NCBI GenBank assembly: GCA_963693305.1
Contig: OY855909.1
Span: 3,431,501-3,495,500, forward strand
DNA: 64,000 nt
Direction: 5' to 3'
From: Meandrina meandrites
Taxonomy: Eukaryota; Cnidaria; Anthozoa; Scleractinia; Meandrinidae
Positions 42,611-54,690 of this stretch are shown here, piece by piece (position 1 is the stretch's first letter; each line of letters opens with the position of its first letter). The notes under the pieces were generated by a model. That model saw only the letters and a program-made list of their open reading frames with translations. It was not told the DNA's origin and made no database searches. The position numbers and the translations under genes were made by a program.

Positions 42611-44024
42611 AAAGCAAAATGGCAATGCCGCTTGCTCAGGTCAATTTAGACGTATCTTCTATTTCTAAATAATGGTCGGGGACGATATTAAACACAAAAC
42701 AAAATCAAAATATTGGAGAGCTGAACACGAGGAGCTGGGGGCAACAGAATTTGTCTAAAACCACAAATGTTTGAGAGATTTGGTATCTTAACTTGAGGGG
42801 TACGGAAATAAATCCGTATGCAAACGCTTTTTCCGTCCGGGTCTCTAAGCGAGAAATGAAAAACACTTGGCGAAGTATTATGTCTAGCGTAAAATTGAAA
42901 CGATCCATAAAAGAGAAATTATGGGATCCAGACTCCTACTCCTAATCTAGACTGATGATGCAAGATTGACAAGTTGGTAAGTCGTGGGTTGGAATAATAT
43001 CAAGTTTACGTCACATGGAAGATCCTAGAAAGAATAATGACAAGGTCACCAAGTGAACGGGCAGTTGAGATGAAAAATGCAAACTACGATTTGATGTGCT
43101 GTTCTTTCTGAAGACATCCAACTTAAAATTATATTTTTAGCTTTTTGATAACTTATGGTATAAAACAGTTTCTCAATACTATGCCGGTAAGACTTTCCTC
43201 TGGATCCAGTCGTATCAAGGAAGCAATCAAAGCAATGCAGTACCTTAATCGCTTTTGTTTTTGCAGAAATATTATTTATTATATTGTGTAGCATATATCA
43301 AGAAACAACGCAGGAAAATGAGAACATGTAAATAGGGCGATCTGTCGGTTATATTTGCCTCATTTTGCCTAGAGAAGGCATCAGCCTATATACAAATTGA
43401 CCCCAGATGTTTAAAGAGCTTGCGAAACTTAATAATCGATAAGAATTTTTTTGAGTTTTTTGTGTGTAATATTGAAGGAGATACGATCTTTTAAAATCTG
43501 AATAATTTCTGGGTGGGAAAAGTGCTAATGACCCACACATTCCCTGTAAAATTTTGAGCTTTCCAAACCGCGTCACAGAAAGTAATTAGTAAAAATTAAT
43601 CGTGTCATGTTCTTTCAATATGCAGAATTAATATTTGTGTAGCTTGATCCGAAACTAAACCGCTCAGTACGTTAATGAGGCGAACATTAGACTTGAGGCA
43701 AACGGCAAAGGGCAAACGCGAACTTGCCTGTCATTTTGTTACTTTTTAATCGAATTCTAAAATAAATCACTCAGAAAAATAGGGAAAAAATCGCACATTC
43801 ACGACAAACACAAACCATGCACAAACCTACTCATTTCTGTCGCGGTACAAACGCACAACGGCAGACGGTAGAAGTGCAATTTTTGCTGTTCGCGGGAAAA
43901 ACAAACGTGAGACTTAATCTTTCTATTGTCAACAAAAAATCCCCTATAATATAGATCCGGCTATAATCTGAGTATTATTTGATTGAAACATAATTTTAAG
44001 GTAAAAAAAATATATTGTTCTTAC

Positions 44025-44115
44025 CACCTGGACTTTGAAAATGCGAGTAAACCGGAATGAAGTACAGCACGATCAACCACATCTTGATAGCCGACTGGGA
44101 CCACATCCTAAGCAT
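44025..44115 (-). CDS. alternative first exon (middle): signal peptide, phase 1
   Basis: A TAA lies 6 bases before the ATG at 44115; two further in-frame ATGs are at 44106 and 44082. The peptide reads MLRMWSQSAIKMWLIVLYF, then IPVYSHFQSPG, a hydrophobic leader followed by a polar stretch. The donor is GTAAGA (44024-44019), close to consensus, and the exon ends in phase 1, as exon 2 requires. A TATA-like TTATATAC sits ~53-60 bases upstream (44168-44175). Its DNA resembles the distal first exon: shared ATCAAGATG, and TTGAT..TGCTGTACTT. No transcript evidence; it could be a decayed duplicate. Confidence 0.6.
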
Positions 44116-44543
44116 GCATTACGATGGTCGACAACTTACCGTTACTAGACCTTACTAAACAGATTCAGTATATAACTGAGTCAAGAGGAAAGATTTAACT
44201 CAAACCAAAGTTCTTTGGAAAAATAGAGATTCGAAAACGTCAAATCGGTGACAGTAATAGCGCGAAAAATTGCCTGTAAACCTGTACCAGCCTGATCCTT
44301 GTTTTTAATTTAATGTTAATTAAAAGTTGCGGTAAACGCTTTTAGGCTTAGCCAAGAGAAGGTAATTAATTTTTTTTCATTCACTGATGGTAACGGAAAT
44401 ACCAGTTTTAAGAACGTGGACCTGTTTAGTGTACAACGTACTGGAATAAAATGATAGTTTTGGAAATAAAACGCTAATCAAGGACCTGTTAACAATATTT
44501 ACTATTGTGCAAGGAAAAATGAATCAAAATTTCTTCCCTCTTT

Positions 44544-45398
44544 AGAACACATGCAGACCTGAAGCAATGGTCTTGTTAATGATATGCAACGGTCGTTCTC
44601 GGTTTGACTCAAACGATCGAATAATACCCCATAAATCGCTGAATTTGAGATCTTTTGTTCCTAAATTACAATAAACTGTGAAAAATTAAAGCAATTTGCA
44701 TCTGACAACTAAACAAACGTCTCCGGACTAAAATAAAAAAGGTATTCGAATTCAACTTATTGAACATGAAATTTTAAGCAAACTGTCAGAATTTAATTCC
44801 GCGGTAGACGCGCAACGGATTTATCGTTTTTCTCATTTATCTTTTTTTTTTTACAAGAACAGTCTAGAACGTTTAACCTTTTGCACCCCTTAAAATAAAA
44901 ATAAAGATAGTTTTTTTACTTGTATCTGTGGTATTAAAGTTTTATTATTTCTGACTATTATATCTTCCTGATATTAAAGGCAATTAAAAACAACCAAAAC
45001 ACAACATCATCGTTTCATAATCACCGCACCGCGTGAAATAAACCGACGAATTATAGAAATGCATATAGCCCACAATATCGAACATGCAGTACAATTTCTG
45101 CCCTCTTAACAAGATCTGCACTTGTAAGCCAGATAAATAAAGATCACTTGCCTAATGTTGATTGTCTGTTTTTGCGAGCTTTAGTGTGGTTTTGGGACGA
45201 TAAATTCCTTACTTGAAACTGACGCCCCCTACTAACAGACAATCAACATGAAGTGATTTACCTGATAGTTTATTGTAATTTAGGAGCAAAACATCTCAAA
45301 TTCAGCGATTTATGGGGAATTATTCAATCGTTTGAGTCAAACCGAGAACGACCGTTGCATATCATTAACAAGGCCATAGCTTGGTCTGCATGTGTTTA
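44544..45398. mobile_element. ~0.85-kb element with 135-bp inverted ends
   Basis: 44544-44682 is mirrored by 45266-45398 (shared GTTAATGATATGCAACGGTC and CATAAATCGCTGAATTTGAG). The interior is a mosaic: 44681-44972 recurs at 50110-50402 and 44977-45130 recurs at 35613-35767, both in direct orientation. No coding capacity. Confidence 0.7.
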
Positions 45399-45640
45399 GA
45401 ATAATAAGCAACTTTAGAAACTCTTGTATTTGACCCTGACAAGCAAGTAAACAAGGCACCGCGATACAAGGAAGGTTTGTGCGCGCATTTATGTTAGGCG
45501 TCAAGAACAACGCGCCGCGACAGTTCTGCCAATTTAACTCGCCTCGCACGAAAATCAAAGCTTACATTAAATTATAGGTTCGTGCGTTTAAAAGGACAAA
45601 TTCAAACCACTGATTGTATTTGATATTTATATACTTTACC

Positions 45641-45890
45641 ATTATTCCACGAGCACGCGTTGGATGAGACGAGACGCGTAGCGCCGAGTTGGCTAAAATT
45701 ATCTCATATCTGAAGAAAAGTAGTTATGCGAGTGAAATAATTGTTTTATTATAAACACCCAAAGAATTGCAATATTTTAGCTCCCCGGCTGTGCTTGCTG
45801 AGGCGTTCACCTACCATATACGAGCTCAGATACCATGGCCTGTAACAATCAAAACTCAGGAATTCCAATAAACCATGGCTAAGGTTTTAA
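45641..45890. mobile_element. second copy of the AACAATTATTCC element, inverted
   Basis: Same module as 1330-1613 in the opposite orientation: ATTATTCCACGAGC... then AATAATTGTTTTATTA, followed by TTGCAATATTTTAGCTCCCC. It lies in the intron that would be removed if the distal first exon is used. Confidence 0.65.
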
Positions 45891-46486
45891 TAATTTCATA
45901 TATACTCATTTAAGGTCATTCCCCCGAAATAGAACTGAACATAGATTTTCAACCAAACTTTGCCTATTGGTTGATTACCTAAAGGGAACTTAAATTTTGA
46001 AATAAAAAAGGGGGGTCACCACATTCGTTTAGAAGCGAGAAGACCTTGTATTTACCACATAATTCCTTATAATTCCATTGCGAATACTGGCGAAGTACAC
46101 GTTTTCGGTTATAATTTTTTTTCAAACATAGAAATTGATCTGTATTCATTTTATAGCAAGAGTTTGATCGTTACACCCAAAATACGTGAAAAAATTCGGG
46201 TCCCCATACTCGTTTACGAGAAATCGACGATTTATTTCTCTCACGGACTAAGTTGCATAGAAAAAAGCCGCCATTTTGTTTATGTGCGCGCGCTAATGGC
46301 GCAAGAAATCGTGCGCAGTAAGGTTGCGCAATGCAAAACAGAGGAATGACCTTAATAACTAGGAATAGTTGACACTACAGCTGCCCCCGCCTTTAGATTT
46401 TTTAAGCCCATCCCTTTATACTACTGTCAATGCTTTCGCTCGGTATTTTGGCTTTTTTTTAATTTTTGGGGGGACGTTTGTATGTG

Positions 46487-46530
46487 TAATCGCATGGGCC
46501 CTCGTGATATAAAGGATTAATTTCACGCGC

Positions 46531-46563
<33 letters not shown>

Positions 46564-46644
46564 CGAAGCGACGAGGGCAATTTGGAAAACTTTGAAAATG
46601 CAAGTGAAATTAATCCTTAATTGCACGAGGGCACATTGCGATTA
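46487..46644. mobile_element. palindromic MITE with ATCGCAT/ATTGCGAT ends
   Basis: ATCGCATGGGCCCTCGTG at the left faces GCACGAGGGCACATTGCGAT at the right. AGGATTAATTTCAC/GTGAAATTAATCCT and TTTTCAAAGTTTT/AAAACTTTGAAAA pair inside. Confidence 0.75.
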
Positions 46645-47465
46645 CGTGTTTATCACATAAAGGGCAAAATTGTGTACAAAAGAAAACTTAAACGAGCTCC
46701 GCCATGGCGTAAACCGGTTGGCAAGAATATTTGCTCGTAGCAAAATGACCACATCAATAATCAACTTATGTCGAGAAACAGTAAAAGTAAGCATAGCACA
46801 GCATGTGCAATTCACTCATAATAGTTCCTTCACAGATAAAACTGAATGCAGTTTAAATTTTATTTACCTTTGTTTACGAGGCGTCCGACCGCGCAGAAAT
46901 GCTGCATCGATGAAAGTCATAAACAAAGTGTCCGAACGAGCTTTAATAACTTCTTGAACCTGACATTCTCCTTTCCACAGCGAAAACTGTAAGTACCAAC
47001 TAAATTTATGCCCTTTCCAGGCTCTGTTTCTAATAAGGCGAAGCAAGCAAAACGAAGAAATGTTATCTTTCAGTGTCGATTCAGTAGTCTCAGCCGCCAT
47101 GAATTTCAATTCTCCGTGCAGCGCCAATCGTCCAGAAGTTTTTTCGGGCTGTGACAAACGAATTTGGATTGAAAAGTCCTCTCTCTATTCCACCAAGGCA
47201 CCACTCATTTCTGCCTACCGATTTTCTTTCACATTTGATGAAATAACCGCATTTATATCAAACTCGGATGCACTGCGTTTCTGAACTTTTTTCAAACTCG
47301 TTTTAAGCGGGAAACCAACTCAGTACAGACGACGCGCGCTCAGCCAATCAGGATCAAGTAATCATGCCCTCTTGATTACCAAAAAGTGCTCTCGTGATTA
47401 AAAAAAAATGCCCTCTGTCTCAACCAATCAGCGTTCAGTAATTTTGCCCCGTATGTGATAAACGA
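46645..47465. mobile_element. possible ~0.8-kb non-autonomous element with GTTTATCACATA ends
   Basis: CGTGTTTATCACATAAAGGG (left, ~46645) is mirrored by CCCCGTATGTGATAAACG (right, ~47446-47463). Open frames inside (46670-46957, 47060-47284, plus strand) match no family I know. The right end is followed by CCAATCA-type host sequence. Confidence 0.45.
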
Positions 47466-47497
47466 AGAAAACACTCAATGGTGGCGCGTTTATTCTT

Positions 47498-47528
<31 letters not shown>

Positions 47529-48374
47529 ATTCTAGCTTTCTGATTGGTTCACTAGATCTCGGTTATCAGCCATTATACCTGCGTTTGACCTTATATGGGA
47601 AACGAGTGCGGTAAGTGCCGCTCAGTTTAAAAATCTTCCTGCGGGAAGCGAAAGTTCCATCAGAAAAATGGCAAATTTGGCGAGGTTTATAAGCTTATAC
47701 AAGAAATAATCGACAGTGCATTCCCTAAAACCACACAAATACCTGTACAAAATGCCATAGTTGACTCAACTACGTAAAACTGAAAGGATTGATGCGAAAT
47801 GTTTAATTAAAAATACTTGTAAATGTACAACAAGAGCGAATAAACGAAGAAGAAAAGCAGAAAATAATTTACGGGAAGACCAGAAAAACAGACACAATTT
47901 CAGTCAGTGTTCGACGTAAAATTAGGCTCAGCACTTCAGTTAAGTTTGTTACCTTTCAATCTTGATCTTGTCCTTTTATACTTCAATAAACTTCATCGAA
48001 TCTGAGTGCAATTTCGTTTCAGCATAATGTAGTAGTCTTGATGACAGCCGTGGAGCCGTAAACAAGTACAATATGTAAACACTTGCTTCGCTCGTCTTGC
48101 ACAAGGCGTATAATTTCCAGAAAAGCTATTGCTTCGGATCTTCCCGTAAACCTTAATTGTTGTCACAATTTTCCAGAATGAAAAGACGATAATACGAGGA
48201 GATTTTCCGAGGAAAATCTTCAGAAGAAAACTCTCTCGCTCGCTTTCCTCGCGTGTTTCATTCAACTCAAAAAGTGAACACCGCGCCACAAATTTTCCCG
48301 CCTCCTCATACTATCACTTCGTTTACATCAAAATGAAATGTCCAGTTGATTTTAACTAAAGAAGAATTTAATAA

Positions 48375-48489
48375 AACAATTATTCCATTCGCCCTTGTTG
48401 GATACGAGTGGTTATAGCCAACTCGGCGCTTCGCGCCTCGTTGGCTATTTACCACCTCGTATCCAACGCGGGCTCATGGAATAATTGTT
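48375..48489. mobile_element. third copy of the AACAATTATTCC hairpin
   Basis: Ends AACAATTATTCC (48375-48386) and GGAATAATTGTT (48478-48489), with internal mirrored GGATACGAG / CTCGTATCC and AGCCAACTCGGCGC / GCGCCTCGTTGGCT. The best-preserved hairpin of this family in the window. Confidence 0.72.
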
Positions 48490-50109
48490 AATTATTCTCG
48501 TGTGTGCTGACAATCTATCACATGGTTTTGGCCTCTTCTTCAAGGTGGGACGAGGACGTGCGATTTGAAAGAGACTTAACAAAGAGAAATTATGCAAAAA
48601 TTCGGAAATATTAATGATCACGTAAACAAGACGGTGACTACAACAGCTTGAAATCATTTTGCCTGTTTTGCTGTTATGAGTAATCTCGGCGAGGATAAAC
48701 TTTAGGTATAGCAAAACGTTTTAAACTACGACTTGAACTCAACTATTTGGAGCTAAAGCAAGAATTAGAAACTCGAGCGCTGAGTTGGACGGGATGCCCA
48801 AAGATTTTCTCACCTCTGTCAATGCAAACGCCTGCCGCGAGTTTTAATTATTCGAGAACCCTTTTGAACGGCTCTCTTCTTCCTGTCAAGTCTCAGTTAC
48901 AATCTGTATTTTGTTTACCGGTATCTCGCATGCCGCTTGTCGACTTGCAAATCTCGACCGGATCGAGTCTTTTATCTGGTCAAGTAGTTTGTGTGTCCGG
49001 CAAATCACGGTTTTGCACTGAGTCTTGCTTATCGTTTGACGCGATCAAATTTGTAGATAAGATATACGCGTACTCGTTCTTTGACAAATAAACTCTGTAT
49101 TTTTCGTATTCGAGACCTTGTAAAATGACACTGGAATGAAGAGAGCGTGCGAGCGTGTCGTTTATCCTTTGCGAGCGTTTCGGCAATGCTTTGCGAGCAT
49201 TTGGGCAATCCTTTGCGAGCCGCTTTGACGAAAATCGAGATTTTTCCAGTACCGTTCTCTGAAAGCAATTCGGAATCCGGCTACTGCTAGCCACTTAACT
49301 TGGCCTGAATTAGGAAAAATCTTTGTCGAACGCCCTTTCTCTAACTCTCAACATTACATGCAAGTTCATGTCTGTTTCTCGAATTAAACAATGACAACTT
49401 TTCCTCTTTTTTTTTTTTTTACAATTAGTGAAGACGTGTATACGTTCTGCACTACAAAAACCTGAGGAAAATATAAAGATCCATAGGCATTGTAGGCGAC
49501 GATGATCGACGTTGCTGTCGAATCGTGTTTTTCAAACTCGAAGCCATTTTCCTTTTTTGATATTATAGGAAGCGTGAACTTTTGGAAACATCTGGAAACT
49601 AGTTATAGCAAATGCAGCTCGTGACGATTACGTTGTATGTGGGATTTCAATATCATAATTTCCTTTGATGTCACCCGAAATATAACTTAGCAGAACAGTT
49701 TCGAAAAAGGCTAACCAGCTTACAAAGCAAAACAAATTAGGCGTATTGCCCACTGTAGTGTCCTTTACTCTAAATGCACCGCCTTTCCAATTTCAGTTGA
49801 CAAAAACAGATTAATTATTTTTTTTAACTTGCAGGGCCGTGGGAAAATGATCTCGTGTTCATAATCCAGAATTTTCCCTAGATTTTTTAATGCAGGTCTA
49901 GATTTTTTAATGCAGTTTGTTTACGCAGTCTGAAACGTCTTTATGCTGTGTGTGCTGTGCATATTTTAAATGCAATATTTTGATTGGTTAAATACCAATT
50001 AAGACTATCAACAGGGGGGCTTGTGGCCTGGATGGCGCTGAGAAGCTTAAGTAAGATATCTGAGTAAGTACCAAATAGTGTACTACTCTCTACTCTTAAA
50101 TAAAGAATT

Positions 50110-50402
50110 AAAAATTAAAGCAATTTGCATCTGACAGCTAAACAAACGTCTCCGGACTAAAATAAAAAAGGTATTCGAATTCAACTTATTGAACATGAAA
50201 TTTTAAGCAAACTCTCAGAATTTAATCCCGCGGGAGACGTGCAACGGATTTATCGTTTTTCTCATTTGTCTTCTTTTTTTTTTACAAGAACAGTCTAGAA
50301 CGTTTAACCTTTTGCATCCCTTAAAATAAAAATAAAGATAGTTTTTTACTTGTATCTGTGGTATTAAAGTTTTATAATTTCTGACTAGAATATCTTCCTG
50401 AT
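50110..50402. repeat. dispersed copy of 44681-44972
   Basis: Direct repeat at high identity by eye, including AAGCAATTTGCATCTGACA and AAACAAACGTCTCCGGACTA. It lacks the inverted ends seen at 44544 and 45398. Confidence 0.75.
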
Positions 50403-51844
50403 AAAACAAAAAGATTGGCTAGTCTCAAATCCTGGACTGAGGTTTAAATGGGTTTTTTTTTTTTGGCAATTTGCTATATGCACTTAAAAAAATTTGCAAA
50501 AGTTGACATTAAGCTTAAGCTAAAGCGCACAATAAAAAAGACTTGCAAACTTGTCGAAAATTGGCAAAGATAAGAGTAAAAAATTCCGGAATCAGTTCAT
50601 TATGTTATCACTTGGATGTGCACGGATGTTAACAGTAAACGGAAACAAACGTAAAAACTTCGAAACGTAATTAAATTGATTTTCTAAATTGAAAGCGTCA
50701 CGGACGGGTAAATTATTGCATCGATACAGCTGCCGTATGTTACAGCCACTGTCATTGTTGACTAAGTTATCAATTTGCAATTTGTCGCGAATTTCTTTTA
50801 TTTTAAAAATAAAGCACCAACGAAGATAAACAGTGTAAATCGCCTCGGGATGTTCATTTCCCCTCCCTACTCTCCTTTGTGTCTTATATGTTTATTTAGG
50901 GACTCTTAGAATAATAATAATACAGCACGTACAACTCTGCGAGGCAAGAAATCTCTGATCGGATTATCTGATAGGAACCTCACGTTATTCTATCCACGGG
51001 TCGCATGGATTGTCGTCTGTTAATCATTTTGAGACAATCTCTGTAATAAATTTCCCACCAAAGAGATTATTCAAAACGAAATATCGTAACTAACTAAAAC
51101 GGCCAGTTTTTGAATAAAATTTAACAGCAGTTCAACGTATACAGAAGAACAGTTTTCCGAGCAGGCGTTTGCTAAGGTTGAACTTTGAAAAAAAAAACAA
51201 GAATAAATGAGATAGCAGAAACACGTTTGTTTTTACGAGTAAATACTCTGTGCTGAGAGAAAGTGCTATCCTCAAAGAACAGTTAAATTAACAATGCATC
51301 CATTGGACATATATTACAAAAACATTCATACTTTTACATGTGGAAAAAGACATCCAAACTTCTTGTATTCGTGGATATAGATACTACATAAAGTATGAGT
51401 AGTATGAGTGACGCGGTTTGTTATGATTCAAAATGTGCACACGTGGGTGGAAAGAAAACAATACTTTGTAATAACAGTGGACAAAATAAACTTTTTAACC
51501 AAAGAAGCATTCGGTTAAGGGCGCAATTGGAAAGTTACAAACATGGTAGCCGTAAGAGCGATTTTCCTACGCTGTCCATTTACTTGCCCGACTCTTGCAA
51601 AAAAAATAAAGTTAAGGTTGCACAATGATCAAACACAAACTCTTTGAAAGTGCAAGCACTGTTAACCATACACAAAGAATTAAGAAGAACGCAAAATTAA
51701 CAGCGTTGACCTTATTTACACCTTTGGTTTTCAGTGTTACCAATGGCAATTCACAGTCCACCATTTAAATGGCATTCTGCAAGTTCGTTTTCCAAGCAAA
51801 AGGCAGCTGCTGACATCTAAAGCGGAGGAATAAACTAGTCTTAC

Positions 51845-51938
51845 CTTGGTCGCTGACATTTCTGAAATAATGCGTACGAACCAAGTTGAAGAAGTGAAAG
51901 TACAGCAGTATCAATTGCAAGGGTATCGACCACAGCAT
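51845..51938 (-). CDS. alternative first exon (distal): signal peptide, phase 1
   Basis: The first ATG after an in-frame TAA has A at -3 (ATCAAGATG). It encodes MLWSIPLQLILLYFHFFNLV followed by RTHYFRNVSDQ, including a possible glycosylation site NVS. The donor GTAAGAC (51844-51838) is near-consensus and leaves phase 1, matching exon 2 about 14 kb downstream. It aligns with the middle first exon in both DNA and protein (LILLYF / LIVLYF, then a His-Phe region). An inverted CCAAT box lies ~60 bases upstream (51996-52000). Confidence 0.65.
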
Positions 51939-53249
51939 CTTGATCCCCGGAGGACTTTCTTGTTATGTACGACAAGATGAACAGCAACGAGATGGCCAAT
52001 CACCACGAAAAATTGCAGTGTCAAAACCACGGCTTTTTGCGACATTCACAGCAATCAATATCAAGCTTTTCATGAAAGGATGTTAATCCAGTCACGAACG
52101 CTCGCTGACAAACGCCCGAAGCACTTTTGGCGGAGTTTTAAAAGCTTATCTTTTCACAAGCCATAAATTTAACATTTGACTATAATGTTCTAATCTGAAG
52201 AGTGAAACAAAGAGCGACGTAAAAGTTTGACCTTGCACCTCCCCTAATACCTCAGCGCGTGCGTGGAACGTCCAGTGAATGGTAAATTCGATAATAATTT
52301 CATTTTCTGGTGAGTTCCATTTGTTACAAGTGGCCTTTCGCATCCTCAATTAAGCTGACGCATTTTTATCTATTTCAAAATCATCCTTCTCTCGAATTGA
52401 AGGAATGGAAAAGTGAAACACATTTCAAATCGTCTTTTCTATTATGGATTGACAAACATTAAAACGACAAACAAGCAACATTCATAAAACATTCATGAAG
52501 ATCTAACAGAATTTTGCACGGAAAAACACAAAGTTATAACAACACAGCGCAACAATATTCCTTGTTCCGGCCTGATGATTTATTGTTTCCCAAAAACTTC
52601 AAATAATTGTAATGTTGTAACAATTTTATGTGTCTTTCAGCTTTTTGTCAAAGAGGTCAACTGTACATAAAGACACACCGCAAACTGTGCGGTTGGGTGT
52701 TCTTTGTTTATTTCATCAACCGCGGTCGTCAATTTGCGAGCGCACTAAACTTTGTAGGTTGATTCTATTTTTGTTTTAATACTCCGTGGGAGCGAAATTA
52801 TTCCCGCCATCAATCGACGACAATTCAAGCAATCGATAAAAAAACTTGACATAAAAAAATAAGAAATCTGAAGGATAAAGCAATTATAATTTCAAACACC
52901 AAAGTTGTAGCGAGTGACAAAAATTCAATTCGACACTGTAATATCGTCAGGTCAATTTTTTGTAACAATTTGATTTAATGGACATACTGGGCTCTCTATT
53001 TTGCATTTAGACGGGTCTCAAGCTCATTGCATTGCATTGTACCTTGAGCTTCATAATTAAATACGTTTTATCTTTATAACTTAAAGACGGCTCGCTTTGG
53101 GATCAAACCAAATGCTAGACAATTTGGAGGCAATTCTATATAATCCGCTAGGTCTTTGATATTTCATTCATCTTTTAAGCCGAACCCAATGCTTCAACGT
53201 ACTTATAGCAGTAATCTACACTTATAAAGGTTGAAAACCAAAGACTATC

Positions 53250-54690
53250 TGTGAGTAAATGTAAGAGTGTGTATTGGAAAAATAAGATTAAAGTGAACGT
53301 TTGAAATGTATGCTGCTGGAGAATTTACTATTGTGAGCCATATCTCAAGGACCAGAGTGAGTAAATGTAAGAGTGTGTATTGGAGAAATAAGATTAAAGT
53401 GAACGTTTGAAATGTATGCTGCTGGAGAATTTACTATTGTGAGCCATATCTCAAGTCGATGACACGCACATTAGAGAGTGAGTAAATGTAAGAGTGTGTA
53501 TTGGAGAAATAAGATTAAAGTGAACGTTTGAAATGTATGCTGCTGGAGAATTTACTATTGTGAGCCATATCTCAAGTTCATGACACGCACATTAGAGAGT
53601 GAGTAAATGTAAGAGTGTGTATTGGAGAAATAAGATTAAAGTGAACGTTTGAAATGTATGCTGCTGGAGAATTTACTATTGTGAGCCATATCTCAAGTTC
53701 ATGACACGCACATTAGAGAGTGAGTAAATGTAAGAGTGTGTATTGGAGAAATAAGATTAAAGTGAACGTTTGAAATGTATGCTGCTGGAGAATTTACTAT
53801 TGTGAGCCATATCTCAAGTCGATGACACGCACATAAGAGTGAGTAAATGTAAGAGTGTGTATTGGTGAAATGAGATTAAAGTGGACGTTTGAAATGTATG
53901 CTGCTGGAGAATTTACTATTGTGAGCCATATCTCAAGTTCATGACACGCACATTAGAGAGTGAGTAAATGTAAGAGTGTGTATTGGTGAAATGAGATTAA
54001 AGTGGACGTTTGAAATGTATGCTGCTGGAGAATTTACTATTGTGAGCCATATCTCAAGTTCATGACACGCACATTAGAGAGTGAGTAAATGTAAGAGTGT
54101 GTATTGGTGAAATGAGATTAAAGTGGACGTTTGAAATGTATGCTGCTGGAGAATTTACTATTGTGAGCCATATCTCAAGTCGATGACACGCACATTAGAG
54201 AGTGAGTAAATGTAAGAGTGTGTATTGGAGAAATAAGATTAAAGTGAACGTTTGAAATGTATGCTGCTGGAGAATTTACTATTGTGAGCCATATCTCAAG
54301 TTCATGACACGCACATTAGAGAGTGAGTAAATGTAAGAGTGTGTATTGGAGAAATAAGATTAAAGTGAACGTTTGAAATGTATGCTGCTGGAGAATTTAC
54401 TATTGTGAGCCATATCTCAAGTTCATGACACGCACATTAGAGAGTGAGTAAATGTAAGAGTGTGTATTGGTGAAATGAGATTAAAGTGGACGTTTGAAAT
54501 GTATGCTGCTGGAGAATTTACTATTGTGAGCCATATCTCAAGTCGATGACACGCACATTAGAGAGTGAGTAAATGTAAGAGTGTGTATTGGTGAAATAAG
54601 ATTAAAGTGGACGTTTGAAATGTATGCTGCTGGAGAATTTACTATTGTGAGCCATATCTCAAGTCGATGACACGCACGTTAGAGAATGAT
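53250..54690. repeat. 12-copy ~121-bp tandem satellite with 3-unit higher-order structure
   Basis: Unit GAGTGAGTAAATGTAAGAGTG..., containing TTGAAATGTATGCTGCTGG and TGTGAGCCATATCTCAAG. The first unit is short and divergent, the last a hybrid. Two body types (GGAGAAATAAG...GAACG; GGTGAAATGAG...GGACG) and two linkers (TCGATG; TTCATG) are present. It lies 1.3 kb upstream of the distal first exon. Confidence 0.95.

Larger units (their letters stand above)
38019..44024. other. region between proximal and middle first exons
   Basis: Dominated by the inverted repeat and Penelope-like element (38570-42610). 42700-44000 has no recognised feature. It would be intronic in transcripts starting at the middle or distal first exon. 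Confidence 0.7.
44116..51844. other. region between middle and distal first exons
   Basis: Holds the 44544-45398 element, two AACAATTATTCC MITEs, the 46487-47465 elements, a short TTTGCGAGC-type repeat (49145-49225) and the dispersed copy at 50110. 50420-51840 shows nothing recognisable. Confidence 0.65.

Noticed and set aside
47960..48000. Another first exon, from ATCAAGATTG before a GTAAC donor
   Set aside because: Resembles the start of the other two leaders by eye, but has no ATG in frame and a TAA follows the nearby ATG within six codons.
53250..54690. CRISPR-like regular repeat spacing
   Set aside because: Whole units of ~121 bases are repeated head to tail with only a few varying bases; there are no unique spacers and the genome is eukaryotic.
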